A stretch of DNA of 31,415 nt, from positions 1 to 31,415 of the forward strand of contig DRAE01000082.1 in the NCBI GenBank assembly GCA_011041895.1. The letters run 5' to 3'. This document shows, piece by piece, positions 14,570 through 23,169 of the stretch (positions are counted from its first letter, which is position 1; every line of letters starts with the position of its first letter). The position numbers and the translations under genes were made by a program. Source of the DNA: Candidatus Bathyarchaeota archaeon (GTDB lineage Archaea; Thermoproteota; DRAE01). The notes under the pieces are model-generated. The model saw nothing but the letters and a program-made list of their open reading frames with translations, was not told the DNA's origin and ran no database searches.

Positions 14570-15946
14570 ATGAGCCACCTAATCCCTAACCTCTCACGCG
14601 AGAAAATTAAGCAAATGTTGAAGTACATAGGTGTAAAACGCATAGATGATCTCTTCAAGGATATCCCTGAAGAAATCAGGTTCAAGGGAAAACTGCGAAT
14701 TTCAGGCCCATTTTCAGAACAGGACATTGCTAAACGCTTCTCTGAGCGATTAAGTCATGTAATTGATCCATCTAAAATTCTATGTTTCAGGGGAGGCGGT
14801 GTATGGCCCCATTATGTTCCAAGTGTTATAGATCATATCATATCTAGAAGTGAGCTCTATACCTCTTATACCCCCTATCAGCCTGAGGTTAGCCAAGGAG
14901 TCTTACAGGCTCTTTTTGAGTATCAGAGTTTAATATGTGAATTAACAGGAATGGATGTAGCCAATGCTTCAATGTATGATTGGGCTACAGCACTAGCAGA
15001 AGCCTGTAGAATGGCTATAAGAGTAACTAGGAGAGATAAGATAGTTATTCCATCTATTATTGCCCCCCACAGGGAGCGTGTTCTAAGAACCTACTTGGAA
15101 GGTCTTGAGATAGAGATTGTGAAAGTGAATTTAAACAAGAACGGAACCGTGGACATATCTAAACTGTCGGAGAATGTAGACTCTAAAACAGCTGCTGTAT
15201 ACGTTGAATCACCAACATATATGGGGGTCATAGAACAGAATCTAGATGAGATAGGAGAAATTGCCCATAAGAATGGAGCTCTCTTCATAGTTGGTGTTGA
15301 GCCTTTGTCACTTGCTATATTTAAACCCCCAGGAGATTATGGGGCTGACATAGTAGTTGGAGAGGGTCAGCCTTTAGGTTTAGGAATGAACTTTGGAGGG
15401 TCTCTACTGGGAATTTTTGCATGCAGATTTGATCGTAAATTGCTTTATCAAATGCCTGGGAGAATCATAGGGCTAACAACTGAACAAGATAGTGCACGTA
15501 GGGCGTTTTGCATGGTTTTGCAGGCACGAGAACAGCATATAAGACGTGAAAGGGCTACATCGAATATCTGCACTAACGTTGCACTAAACGCTATAAAGGC
15601 TGCAATATATCTATCTCTTCTAGGAAGAAACGGGCTAAGAAACGTTGCCAAAAAGATTTACGCTAATACTCACTATGCTTATAGGAAGCTGTTAGAGCTA
15701 CCATTTACAGAATCACTATTCAAGGATGCTGTATACTTCAAGGAATTTCCAATTATGTTTAAGGAAGTTGACATTGAAGAAATGAACAGGGTCCTCTACG
15801 ACGACTTCAACATAATAGGCGGAATAAATCTTGGAAGATTCTTTGAGGATATGGCCAATGTTGCTCTTTTCTGCGTGACTGAAATTCACTCAAAGAGAGA
15901 TATCGATTATCTCGCTAAGGCTATCCTGGAGGCTTGTGAAAAATGA
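14570..15946 (+). CDS. gcvPA: Glycine dehydrogenase (decarboxylating) P-protein subunit 1
   Basis: GcvPA is one half of the PLP-dependent P-protein of the glycine cleavage system, which decarboxylates glycine and transfers the aminomethyl group to lipoyl GcvH. The N-terminus (HLIPNLSREKIKQMLKYIGV), YTPYQPEVSQGVLQALFEYQSL and NASMYDWATALAEA are highly characteristic. The length, about 458 residues, fits the two-subunit form of archaea and Gram-positive bacteria. ATG at 14570 is preferred to TTG at 14561 as it begins right before the conserved sequence. The stop overlaps the gcvPB start by 4 bases. gcvH, gcvT and lipoate genes are not in the window. Confidence 0.95.
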   Translation: MSHLIPNLSREKIKQMLKYIGVKRIDDLFKDIPEEIRFKGKLRISGPFSEQDIAKRFSERLSHVIDPSKILCFRGGGVWPHYVPSVIDHIISRSELYTSYTPYQPEVSQGVLQALFEYQSLICELTGMDVANASMYDWATALAEACRMAIRVTRRDKIVIPSIIAPHRERVLRTYLEGLEIEIVKVNLNKNGTVDISKLSENVDSKTAAVYVESPTYMGVIEQNLDEIGEIAHKNGALFIVGVEPLSLAIFKPPGDYGADIVVGEGQPLGLGMNFGGSLLGIFACRFDRKLLYQMPGRIIGLTTEQDSARRAFCMVLQAREQHIRRERATSNICTNVALNAIKAAIYLSLLGRNGLRNVAKKIYANTHYAYRKLLELPFTESLFKDAVYFKEFPIMFKEVDIEEMNRVLYDDFNIIGGINLGRFFEDMANVALFCVTEIHSKRDIDYLAKAILEACEK

Positions 15947-17439
15947 GTGATGAAAATTTTAGACAAGCTAAGTGGAGTGAACCACTGCTAGTAGAGCTCG
16001 AAGAAACTCCGGAGTCGGCATGGTACCCAGACGAAGTTGGAGAAATAGATATTCCAAAGCATCTCATACGTGAAAAGCTTGATATTCCAAATATATCAGA
16101 GCCGATAGTTGTGAGACATTTCACTCGTCTTTCACAGATGAATTATGGCGTAGACCTTGGAATATATCCCTTAGGAAGTTGCACCATGAAATACACGCCT
16201 AAGATATGCGAGGAATTACTGAAGAACCGTAAGATAAGGGATATTCACCCGCTTATTGAAGAAGAGTATGTGCAAGGTCTATTACAGGTACTCTATGAGC
16301 TCTCAGTTTTCCTTGCTGAAATAACAGGAGCTTACAAGGTATCTCTTCAACCATCTGCTGGTGCACATGGAGAACTCACTGGATGCTTGATAATGAGAGC
16401 TTACCATAAACTGAATGGAGAAGACTTCAGAAATGAAATACTTATCCCAGATTCTGCACATGGAACAAATCCTGCAAGCGCCTCCATGGCTGGATACAAG
16501 GTCGTTGTAATTCCATCCAATGAAGAGGGGCGCGTAGATGTAGAGGCGCTTAAGGAAGTTGTCCATCCAAGGAAAACTGCAGGTCTAATGCTGACAAACC
16601 CTAATACCCTTGGCATATTTGAAAAGGACATAGTTGAAGTGGCAAAGATCGTTCACGAGGTTGGCGGCCTTCTATATTATGATGGTGCCAACCTGAATGC
16701 TATCCTAGGAAAATGTAGACCGTGTGATATGGGCTTTGATATAATTCACATTAACCTCCACAAGACTTTCGGAACTCCTCATGGAGGAGGTGGCCCAGGG
16801 GCAGGACCTGTAGGAGTAGTGAAGAAGCTTGTAGACTTCCTGCCTATACCTACAGTGGAATTCGATGGAGAAAAATACTATCTGAATTATGATATCCCTT
16901 ACACAATCGGAAAAGTTCATTCATTTTATGGCCACATAGACGTCCTACTCAAAGCATATATCTACATACTTCTACACGGTGCCAAATACCTTGAAAAAAT
17001 AGCTGAAATTTCAGTACTAAACTCAAACTACCTCATGAAAAGAATACTTGAAACATCAAAAGGAATCGAGCTACCATATACAGATGACCCCCGCAAACAT
17101 GAATTCGTAGTCAGCGCCAAGAAACTATACAAGGAAACCGGAGTCAGAGCACTAAACATTTCGAAAAGACTACTTGACTATGGCATGCATGCTCCCACAA
17201 TGTACTTCCCACTAATTGTAGAGGAAGCTCTAATGGTTGAACCAACTGAAACAGTCTGCAAAAAGGATCTAGACGACTATGCTGACGCCATCTCTAAGAT
17301 AACTGAAGAAGCCTATAGCAACCCCAACGTTGTTTTAGGCGCACCATACAACACTTCCGTGAGAAGAGTAGATGAAGTCAAAGCTTCACATCCAAAGACA
17401 ATGTGCCTTACATGGAAGTTTTTGAAAAGGCGTCTGTAA
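15943..17439 (+). CDS. gcvPB: Glycine dehydrogenase (decarboxylating) P-protein subunit 2
   Basis: GcvPB carries the catalytic PLP lysine, visible in INLHKTFGTPHGGGGPG (K274). GSCTMKYTP and DSAHGTNPASASMAGY are also diagnostic. It has 498 residues, as usual. The ATG overlaps the gcvPA stop (ATGA), so the alpha2-beta2 complex is co-translated. The enzyme acts in glycine breakdown or, run in reverse with GcvT and GcvH, in glycine synthesis from one-carbon units. The direction cannot be read from this locus. Confidence 0.95.
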   Translation: MSDENFRQAKWSEPLLVELEETPESAWYPDEVGEIDIPKHLIREKLDIPNISEPIVVRHFTRLSQMNYGVDLGIYPLGSCTMKYTPKICEELLKNRKIRDIHPLIEEEYVQGLLQVLYELSVFLAEITGAYKVSLQPSAGAHGELTGCLIMRAYHKLNGEDFRNEILIPDSAHGTNPASASMAGYKVVVIPSNEEGRVDVEALKEVVHPRKTAGLMLTNPNTLGIFEKDIVEVAKIVHEVGGLLYYDGANLNAILGKCRPCDMGFDIIHINLHKTFGTPHGGGGPGAGPVGVVKKLVDFLPIPTVEFDGEKYYLNYDIPYTIGKVHSFYGHIDVLLKAYIYILLHGAKYLEKIAEISVLNSNYLMKRILETSKGIELPYTDDPRKHEFVVSAKKLYKETGVRALNISKRLLDYGMHAPTMYFPLIVEEALMVEPTETVCKKDLDDYADAISKITEEAYSNPNVVLGAPYNTSVRRVDEVKASHPKTMCLTWKFLKRRL

Positions 17440-17455
17440 GTATAGTCATTCTGTA

Positions 17456-17516
17456 CAATTATATTTATAAATGTGTTACACACGTGTTACAAGCGTATGA
17501 CGACAGTTTTATAAGG
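17456..17516 (+). promoter_or_regulatory. ftsZ promoter region with direct repeats
   Basis: Two TATA candidates are visible: a strong AATTATATTTATAAATG (17456-17472) and GTTTTATAAGG (17506-17516). The second would place the start about 12 bases before the ftsZ ATG. Between them lies a direct repeat of GTGTTACA at 17473-17480 and 17484-17491, a period of 11 bases, so both copies face the same side of the helix. ACACGTGT at its centre is also a palindrome. This looks like an operator, but the factor is unknown. Confidence 0.55.
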
Positions 17517-17548
17517 ACACACTATCTGAAAGTAAAATTGACTCTAAG

Positions 17549-18649
17549 ATGACAGCTCTAGAAAACATTCTCTCAACCACGCTTCTAAATGTAGAGGATG
17601 AAAGTATCATTTCAAGTAGCGTCAGGGTAGTAGCTATTGGAGTAGGTGGCGCTGGTTGTAACACGATAGATTATCTCATGAATATTGGCGTTAAAGGTGT
17701 TGAATGCATTGCAATGAATACTGATAAGCAACACCTCAGCACTGTGAGAGCTCATAAGAAAATATTGCTTGGTCCAAATACGACAAGGGGGAGGGGGGCG
17801 GGAGGAGATCCAAGGATAGGCAGAAAGGCTGCGGAGGAATCACGGGATCAGATAAGGGAAGCTATTGAAGGAGCTGATCTAGTTTTTGTAACTGCTGGCC
17901 TTGGAGGAGGAACTGGAACAGGAGCCCTCCCGGTAATTGCTGAGGAAATAAATTCATGTAAAGCAATAGGAGTCGGTGTAGTTACTATGCCGTCATCGTT
18001 TGAACTTGGTAGAATAGAGGTTGCCAGGGAGGGTCTTAAGAAAATCTATGGTAAGCTAACAACCATTGCTGTAATAGAGAATGATCGTCTTTATGAACTT
18101 GTGCCTACTTCTAGACTTACAGAGGCGTTTTCACTTGTCAACAAGGTTCTAGCAGATATGGTTAAGGGCGTCGCTGAGGCAATAACTCTCCCAAGCATGA
18201 TAAACCTTGACTTTTCAGATGTCAAGACGGTAATGCAGTGCGGTGGACTTGCAATGATAGGCATAGGAGAGGCTTCTGGTGCTAATAGAGCGGAAGAGGC
18301 TATAAAACAGGCTCTAGATAATCCTCTCCTAGATGTTGATCTGACCAACATAAAGGGTATCCTCTTACACATTAGTGGTGGAAAGGATCTTAAGGTTAAC
18401 GAGATTTATGCTATAGCTAACATGATAAAGGAGTATGCTAGAGAGGATGCCATATTCATATACGGGCTACGAGTCGATGAAAGCATGAAGGACAAAGTCA
18501 GAGTGGTGGTCATGCTTACAGGAATCGACTCAAAGATTGTGAATAGCCCATTGACTAAAAGGGACATTGTAAGGGAATTCCTACAGGATGAGGAACCAAT
18601 GGAGGATGCAGCTGCTATATACGATCATCTTGGAATAAAAGAGATTTGA
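17549..18649 (+). CDS. ftsZ: Cell division GTPase FtsZ
   Basis: FtsZ polymerises into the division ring. The Rossmann start GVGGAGCNTIDYL (31-43), the GTP-binding tubulin signature GGGTGTG (119-125), and the T7 synergy loop NLDFSD (219-224) with its catalytic acidic residues are intact, so GTP binding and assembly-driven hydrolysis are expected. At 366 residues it lacks a long C-terminal extension. The N-terminal 25 residues before the core are typical in archaea. It is a single gene with its own promoter region; its stop is 9 bases from the stop of the convergent regulator gene. Presence of FtsZ means division here does not rely only on the Cdv/ESCRT system; it is absent from most Crenarchaeota. 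Confidence 0.97.
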   Translation: MTALENILSTTLLNVEDESIISSSVRVVAIGVGGAGCNTIDYLMNIGVKGVECIAMNTDKQHLSTVRAHKKILLGPNTTRGRGAGGDPRIGRKAAEESRDQIREAIEGADLVFVTAGLGGGTGTGALPVIAEEINSCKAIGVGVVTMPSSFELGRIEVAREGLKKIYGKLTTIAVIENDRLYELVPTSRLTEAFSLVNKVLADMVKGVAEAITLPSMINLDFSDVKTVMQCGGLAMIGIGEASGANRAEEAIKQALDNPLLDVDLTNIKGILLHISGGKDLKVNEIYAIANMIKEYAREDAIFIYGLRVDESMKDKVRVVVMLTGIDSKIVNSPLTKRDIVREFLQDEEPMEDAAAIYDHLGIKEI

Positions 18650-18658
18650 TGTTCAAGA

Positions 18659-19243
18659 TTATAGCGGTATAAGATCTATCAGTGACAGAACAGGCACTCC
18701 AGAGAAAACCTTCTTACCGAGCTTACTTATTGGCACAGCTATAGCTAAGATATTTGAATCATATTTCCTTAGAGTTTCAAGTGCAGCCTCAAGATATGCT
18801 CCTGTTCGAACTATGTCCTCCACCAATACTATATTTTTTCCCTTTTCAATTTGGACATATCCCGGATCAACTACTGCTTCCAGCGTCTTCCCGTCTTTGC
18901 TTCTTATGGACAGCAAGGCTATCTTGGCATTCAATTTACTAGATACTTCTAATGCTAGTGGCAGAGACTTGTCTCCGATTCCACATATGATTTCTATATC
19001 CTCTTTAATGTTCTCCTTTATGAGATCTACGAGCATTTCTGCCAGCATCTTAAGCCTACGTGGAGACGAGTATATGTTAAACCAATTCACATAGACATCT
19101 ATTGGCTTCATTTTTTCCTCCGCTTCCTTCATGAGAAGCCATACGACAGTATCCCTTTGAAGGTTTAGAATGTCTGCGATCTCATCTATCGTGTATCCTT
19201 TCTCTCTAAGTTTTAGGGCCTCTTTTCTAATTCTCGTTGGCAA
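18659..19243 (-). CDS. gfcR: HTH-phosphoribosyltransferase regulator, GfcR/PyrE-like
   Basis: An N-terminal helix-turn-helix (about 5-40: LREKGYTIDEIADILNLQRDTVVWLL) is joined to a type I phosphoribosyltransferase domain with the PRPP loop NIVLVEDIVRTGAYLEA (about 137-153). This architecture is the archaeal orotate-PRTase-like transcription regulator family that includes GfcR of Haloferax, a sugar metabolism regulator. Enzymatic orotate PRTase activity is doubtful, since the family acts as a sensor. The start is TTG at 19243, just before the HTH, and overlaps the end of the small membrane protein gene by 17 bases. It is the last gene of the nadK-nob1 cluster. The symbol is by similarity. Confidence 0.78.
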   Translation of the reverse strand: MPTRIRKEALKLREKGYTIDEIADILNLQRDTVVWLLMKEAEEKMKPIDVYVNWFNIYSSPRRLKMLAEMLVDLIKENIKEDIEIICGIGDKSLPLALEVSSKLNAKIALLSIRSKDGKTLEAVVDPGYVQIEKGKNIVLVEDIVRTGAYLEAALETLRKYDSNILAIAVPISKLGKKVFSGVPVLSLIDLIPL

Positions 19244-19508
19244 TTAAATCAGCCTTCCCTCTTTGTTTTTCTAAATATTCTTCAATATTTTTTCTAAAAA
19301 TGTGTTTCGTAACTTTATACCAGGCAAAAAGCACTATACTGAATAATGCTACTGAAAGAGCTACTCTCATTATGGCTGTTAAAAGGATATTTCCTGTATT
19401 TATAGTAACTATATATAAATCGATTATCACCAGAGTCGCTAACCACGCTACCCAAATGATAATCATTATCACTATTAACTGACTAGTTGCCCTGAGAACT
19501 TTTTTCAT
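19227..19508 (-). CDS. Two-span membrane protein, unknown function
   Basis: This 93-residue protein has two hydrophobic spans, about 10-33 (LIVIMIIIWVAWLATLVIID) and about 41-65 (LLTAIMRVALSVALFSIVLF), and then a basic, helical C-terminal tail (KVTKHIFRKNIEEYLEKQRGK) likely to be cytoplasmic. I recognise no family. The ATG lies inside the 3' end of the nob1 gene (26-base overlap) and the 3' end overlaps the downstream regulator gene by 17 bases. Tight packing suggests one operon, nadK to gfcR. Confidence 0.8.
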   Translation of the reverse strand: MKKVLRATSQLIVIMIIIWVAWLATLVIIDLYIVTINTGNILLTAIMRVALSVALFSIVLFAWYKVTKHIFRKNIEEYLEKQRGKADLIANEN

Positions 19509-20025
19509 ATACTTTCACCCTTTTAACAACTTTCGAAAGAATTCTTCCTCCGCAGATCTCACAAGTCTTTCCAGGATAGTCGGGGCTATACTTTCTTTTG
19601 CATTTCTCGCAAATCTTTACCCTATATAAGATGTGCCTTATAAATGGTCTTCCATATCTAGATATTTTCAACCCCAAAATCTTAGCCATATTCTGTAACG
19701 AGTAGTCATCTGATATTATTAGGGCATTGGCTCCCTCTTTTGAAAATTCATATGCTAGTGCAAGTACAGATATATCTGCATCCGATAAGTTTGGTTCCTC
19801 ACAGTGATTTTTTACCATTTCGATGATTTCTCTGACAACATTCTCAGAAGGGTCTCTGATCTTCACCACCCCAAGGTTCACCGCTATTGCAAGTTTCGAA
19901 TTTTTCTTTATCTCAGACATTATCTTACTTGTAGTATATTGTTCCTCGCTTACCATAAATGGGTCATATCCACTATAGGCTACCGTTGCATCTAGCACTA
20001 AAACCCTCTTTTTCTCCACGCTCAA
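19483..20025 (-). CDS. nob1: Nob1-like PIN-domain endonuclease (18S/16S rRNA 3' maturation)
   Basis: Nob1 cuts the 3' end of small-subunit rRNA precursors. The N-terminal PIN domain keeps its acidic residues: VLDATVAYSG (D12), LSDADISVLALA (D82, D84) and ISDDYSLQNMA (D106, D107). A C-terminal zinc ribbon follows, with cysteines at 139, 142, 155 and 158. The 180-residue length matches archaeal Nob1. The start is TTG at 20025 overlapping the nadK stop (TTGA); GTG at 20019 is an alternative. The coupling to NAD kinase is only positional. Confidence 0.92.
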   Translation of the reverse strand: MSVEKKRVLVLDATVAYSGYDPFMVSEEQYTTSKIMSEIKKNSKLAIAVNLGVVKIRDPSENVVREIIEMVKNHCEEPNLSDADISVLALAYEFSKEGANALIISDDYSLQNMAKILGLKISRYGRPFIRHILYRVKICEKCKRKYSPDYPGKTCEICGGRILSKVVKRVKVYEKSSQGN

Positions 20026-20864
20026 GCTATCCTCTTCCTAAATCTTTTGTAGAAGCTTTTTGGAGGTTTAGCTAATCTTACAAACACAATTTTTTCCTTA
20101 CTTTTTCCCGTTACGATGCGCTTGTCAACGGTGCATATCCTTTTACCATCTATGAAAACATCTGCCATAGTAGGCTTAATTAGTTCAACTATAATTTTCA
20201 TATCATTAGGCATTATCAATGAGGTAAAGTTTCTGTTAAGAGGATTTATAAAGGTTATGATATAGGCGTCGACTTGAGGATGAAGAACTGCTCCTCCGGC
20301 TGAAAGTGAGTATGCAGTTGACCCTAGCGAAGACGCTATTATGATGCCATCGCACTCAACATTGCATATGAAGTTTTCTTTCTCATCCTTTAGCCTAAAG
20401 TAAGATATTTTCCCAATATTCTCTACAGGCAGAATCAATATTTCATTCACGGCGGGGGGAGCATCTATATTCATAATTTTGAGTACGGGAAGTTTTTCAA
20501 GATGATACTTTCCTTCGATGATTTTCTCTAGGGCTGTAGCAACATTTTTTCCATCGACTTCAGATAAAATCCCTCTTTTACCAGTATTGACCGGCAGAAT
20601 TGGTTCGTCATATATTTTCTTCTCACGTATAAACGAAAGTACACTTCCATCCCCTCCCACTATGATCACCATATCTGCACCTTTGTGGGGATTCTCGGTG
20701 ACAATTACACTATCTAGTAGTGATGGCATATCTGATAGTTTTTCATAGAGTGTTTTATTGAGTTGAATCTTTATTCCATATTTACGGAGAGTATCGATGA
20801 TCTCCGTACATACCATGTAAGATTCATAGTCATCCTTCGAGAATAATCCAATCAACATTTTCAT
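20022..20864 (-). CDS. nadK: NAD kinase
   Basis: It phosphorylates NAD to NADP. The GGDG motif (VGGDGSVLSF, residues 70-73) and the NTGKRGILSEV stretch for nucleotide binding are visible. CDGIIIASSLGSTAYSLSAGG, the second conserved region, and a C-terminal NPLNRNFTSLIMP complete the family pattern. At 280 residues it is of standard size. It heads a minus-strand cluster with nob1, a membrane protein and a regulator. The divergent promoter region with aIF5A (20865-20925) is short. NadM elsewhere in this window supplies the NAD. Confidence 0.95.
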   Translation of the reverse strand: MKMLIGLFSKDDYESYMVCTEIIDTLRKYGIKIQLNKTLYEKLSDMPSLLDSVIVTENPHKGADMVIIVGGDGSVLSFIREKKIYDEPILPVNTGKRGILSEVDGKNVATALEKIIEGKYHLEKLPVLKIMNIDAPPAVNEILILPVENIGKISYFRLKDEKENFICNVECDGIIIASSLGSTAYSLSAGGAVLHPQVDAYIITFINPLNRNFTSLIMPNDMKIIVELIKPTMADVFIDGKRICTVDKRIVTGKSKEKIVFVRLAKPPKSFYKRFRKRIA

Positions 20865-20925
20865 TCATCAAAATAATTATTGCCTGAGACATTATAGTTT
20901 AATTAACTGGTTTGGGGTGTTTACA

Positions 20926-21330
20926 ATGTCAACGAAGCCTGAGAGAGTCGGTAGACTTAAGGAAGGCATGTACATTGTAATAGACAATGAGCCTTACAGA
21001 GTGGTAAGCATCGAAAAGTCTAAGGTTGGAAAACACGGTTCAGCGAAGGCCAGAATCGTGGCTAGAGCACTCTTTGGAGAGGGAAAGAAAACTATAATTT
21101 CTCCTGTAGATGCTAAAATAGACGTTCCAATAATAGATAAAAGGTCAGCTCAAGTTCTATCGGTTATAGAAAACACTGTACAGTTAATGGATACTGAAAC
21201 ATACGAAGTTTTTGAGGCTCTCAAGCCCGAAGAGGAGGAAATATCTTCAAGGCTTCGTCCAGGAGTAGAAGTCGAATATTGGAAGATACTGGATAGAATC
21301 AAGATAGTTAAAGTGCGTGGCGAGTCTTAA
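20926..21330 (+). CDS. eif5a: Translation factor aIF5A (hypusinated)
   Basis: aIF5A relieves ribosome stalling, notably on polyproline. The N-terminal SH3-like domain holds the modification loop SKVGKHGSAKAR, where the Lys between Gly and His (K36 from this start) is the expected site of hypusine or deoxyhypusine. The C-terminal half is the OB fold. At 134 residues it is of usual length. ATG at 20926 is preferred over GTG at 20917, because GGGGTG lies 6 bases before it. The gene is monocistronic; its stop is 2 bases from the end of the convergent AglH-like gene. Confidence 0.96.
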   Translation: MSTKPERVGRLKEGMYIVIDNEPYRVVSIEKSKVGKHGSAKARIVARALFGEGKKTIISPVDAKIDVPIIDKRSAQVLSVIENTVQLMDTETYEVFEALKPEEEEISSRLRPGVEVEYWKILDRIKIVKVRGES

Positions 21331-21332
21331 TT

Positions 21333-22325
21333 TTAAACAGGGTACGTCAATCTAATTAAAACTGCTGTTGCAATGGCAAGTATCATTGACACTATAGTTA
21401 GCACAACAAAGCACAGGAATATAGTGTATTCATCGAGTGGTCTTTTACTCACAAATATTCTGACAAGTGTTATAGGAGCTTTCCTATTTAAGCTAGGATA
21501 GATTATTCCATTCTCTATCCTTGTAGGTCTTGTGATTTGCCTTCTCTCAGCCAGTCTTTTTAGAGACGAGAGTATATAGAAGCCATTCATTATAAATGGC
21601 ATAAATGCTATAACCGCTATGATCTCGATGTTGCATGTTATTGCTACAGCTCCTATGGCTGCTCCAATGGCGAAGCTTCCAATGTTCCCTGAGAAAACTT
21701 TAGACGGATACCTGTTGAAGATATAGTATGCCAGTAATGCTGTAATTAGCGTTATTATTATAGCATATTTCCATACTGTGAATACGTTCAGTATTATGAG
21801 CGAGATCAGCATAGACAGTAGGACTAAAATACATGTTGCAGGCATTACTCCGTTAACAACCTCCATCATGTTTACAGCATTTGATGTAACTGCTATGCTA
21901 AACGGTAGGAGCATTTGGTAGACGTATGTTATACGAGCTCTTCCAACGATCGGCAAAAGCACTCTTGGTTCAAAGCTTTTCATTAGTATTATTGGAAGAG
22001 AAGCCAATATTGTTGCTGCAGTTTTTCTCCAAGCTCCTAAATTTATCTTATCATCGATTAACCCTATAAGCCCAGCTATAGCTGTAACAAATATGCAGGA
22101 CAGAACTTCCTTGCCACTATATATTAGCATGTAAATAAGCAACATATTCAACAGAATCGACACTAGAAGAGGTACTCCCCCTAGATCTGCAACCTCAGTT
22201 TTTTCAGGCTTATGTATGTCTATTGCAATAATTCTTCTTTTGTATGCAAGTTTAATGTGAAAACTAACTAGAATGTATGTTAGTGCAAAGGATGTTAAAG
22301 CTATTACAGCTACTTTCTCCCACAT
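21333..22325 (-). CDS. GlcNAc-1-phosphate transferase, AglH/GPT-like (MraY superfamily)
   Basis: The family transfers a sugar-1-phosphate from a UDP-sugar to a dolichyl or other polyprenyl phosphate in the membrane, the first step in N-glycan precursor synthesis. About ten hydrophobic spans are visible over 330 residues. Conserved cytoplasmic motifs include LIDDKINLGAWRK (D91, D92), SNAVNMMEVVNG (about 148-159) and a late YPSKVFSGNIGSFAIG. In the last motif the residue that is Asp in MraY (FxGDxGS) is Asn (N214). Whether this is normal for archaeal homologues I cannot say. The start is ATG at 22325. It is divergent from dphB with only 49 bases between the starts. Confidence 0.85.
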   Translation of the reverse strand: MWEKVAVIALTSFALTYILVSFHIKLAYKRRIIAIDIHKPEKTEVADLGGVPLLVSILLNMLLIYMLIYSGKEVLSCIFVTAIAGLIGLIDDKINLGAWRKTAATILASLPIILMKSFEPRVLLPIVGRARITYVYQMLLPFSIAVTSNAVNMMEVVNGVMPATCILVLLSMLISLIILNVFTVWKYAIIITLITALLAYYIFNRYPSKVFSGNIGSFAIGAAIGAVAITCNIEIIAVIAFMPFIMNGFYILSSLKRLAERRQITRPTRIENGIIYPSLNRKAPITLVRIFVSKRPLDEYTIFLCFVVLTIVSMILAIATAVLIRLTYPV

Positions 22326-22343
22326 CTCCTACCCCTTTCAAAA

Positions 22344-22357
22344 TATTTCATTATAAG
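22344..22357 (+). promoter_or_regulatory. TATA box of dphB (leaderless)
   Basis: ATTTCATTATAAG, centred about 25 bases before the dphB ATG at 22375, is the right distance for the transcript to start at the start codon. No Shine-Dalgarno sequence lies in front of this ATG, which fits a leaderless mRNA. Confidence 0.6.
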
Positions 22358-22374
22358 CGTTACTTTAGTAAGAC

Positions 22375-23169
22375 ATGATAACAATAATAGGTTTTGGAAT
22401 AAGACCTAAGCATATGTCACTTGAGGCACTTGAAGTATTGAAGAGAGCAGATAAAGTCTTCTTAGAAGCTTATACGAATGTATTTCCAAGCTCCTTTGTA
22501 GAAGAATTAAAGAGAATAATAGGAACAGACGACATTACATTACTAAAGAGGGAGGCTTTAGAGAATAACCTTGACAAGTTTATAGAAGAATCAAGGAGTA
22601 AACATGTTGCATTGCTTATTCAAGGAGACCCAATGTTTGCTACAACACACATCAACATCATTTTAGAATGTAAGAAAAAAGGCATTCCATGCAAAGTGTT
22701 GAGTGGAATCTCCATATATAACCGCATCCTTGCCGTAACTGGCCTTCAACCATATAGATTTGGAAGGCTTGTTTCTATTCCCCTGCTCTCAAAAAATTTC
22801 ATGCCATCATCGCCCTACCTTAAGATAGCGGAGAACATGCGTAGCAACCTTCACACGCTAGTGCTTCTTGAAGCTGTTTCAGACACTGAATTCTTAAGTA
22901 TTAATGATGCAATAGATTATCTTCTTAAAATGGAATCTCGATTTAGAATGAAGGTTATCTCCGATAATAGGTTTGCCATAGGCGTGGCTAGGCTAGATTA
23001 TGATGAGGGAATCATAAAATGTGACAAAGTTCTAAGGTTGCGGGAGATTGAATTCGGTTCTCCTCCACATGCTTTAATCCTCTTAGCAGACTGCCTTCAC
23101 TTTTTAGAGGCGGAAGCCCTGATTGAATTGTTAAGTGCCCCAATTGAAGTCAAGAGGCTGGTAAAATGA
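22375..23169 (+). CDS. dphB: Diphthine synthase (elongation factor 2 methyltransferase)
   Basis: DphB methylates the modified histidine of aEF2 with S-adenosylmethionine during diphthamide formation. The N-terminus (MITIIGFGIRPKHMSLEALEVLKRADKVFLE) and the GDPMFATTH motif are the family signatures, as is the later GLQPYRFGRLVSIP. It has 264 residues, as expected for a tetrapyrrole-methylase-fold enzyme. The ATG is likely leaderless. Its stop overlaps the ribL start by 4 bases, so the two are co-translated. Confidence 0.95.
   Translation: MITIIGFGIRPKHMSLEALEVLKRADKVFLEAYTNVFPSSFVEELKRIIGTDDITLLKREALENNLDKFIEESRSKHVALLIQGDPMFATTHINIILECKKKGIPCKVLSGISIYNRILAVTGLQPYRFGRLVSIPLLSKNFMPSSPYLKIAENMRSNLHTLVLLEAVSDTEFLSINDAIDYLLKMESRFRMKVISDNRFAIGVARLDYDEGIIKCDKVLRLREIEFGSPPHALILLADCLHFLEAEALIELLSAPIEVKRLVK

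Noticed and set aside
14381..14578. 65-residue minus-strand ORF opposite the small membrane peptide
   Set aside because: It has no ribosome-binding site and a composition that mirrors the repetitive ATGATAAT content of the plus-strand peptide gene.
20865..20925. TGATGA-like sequence between nadK and aIF5A, considered as a C/D box RNA
   Set aside because: No matching box D or C'/D' pair at the correct spacing was found.
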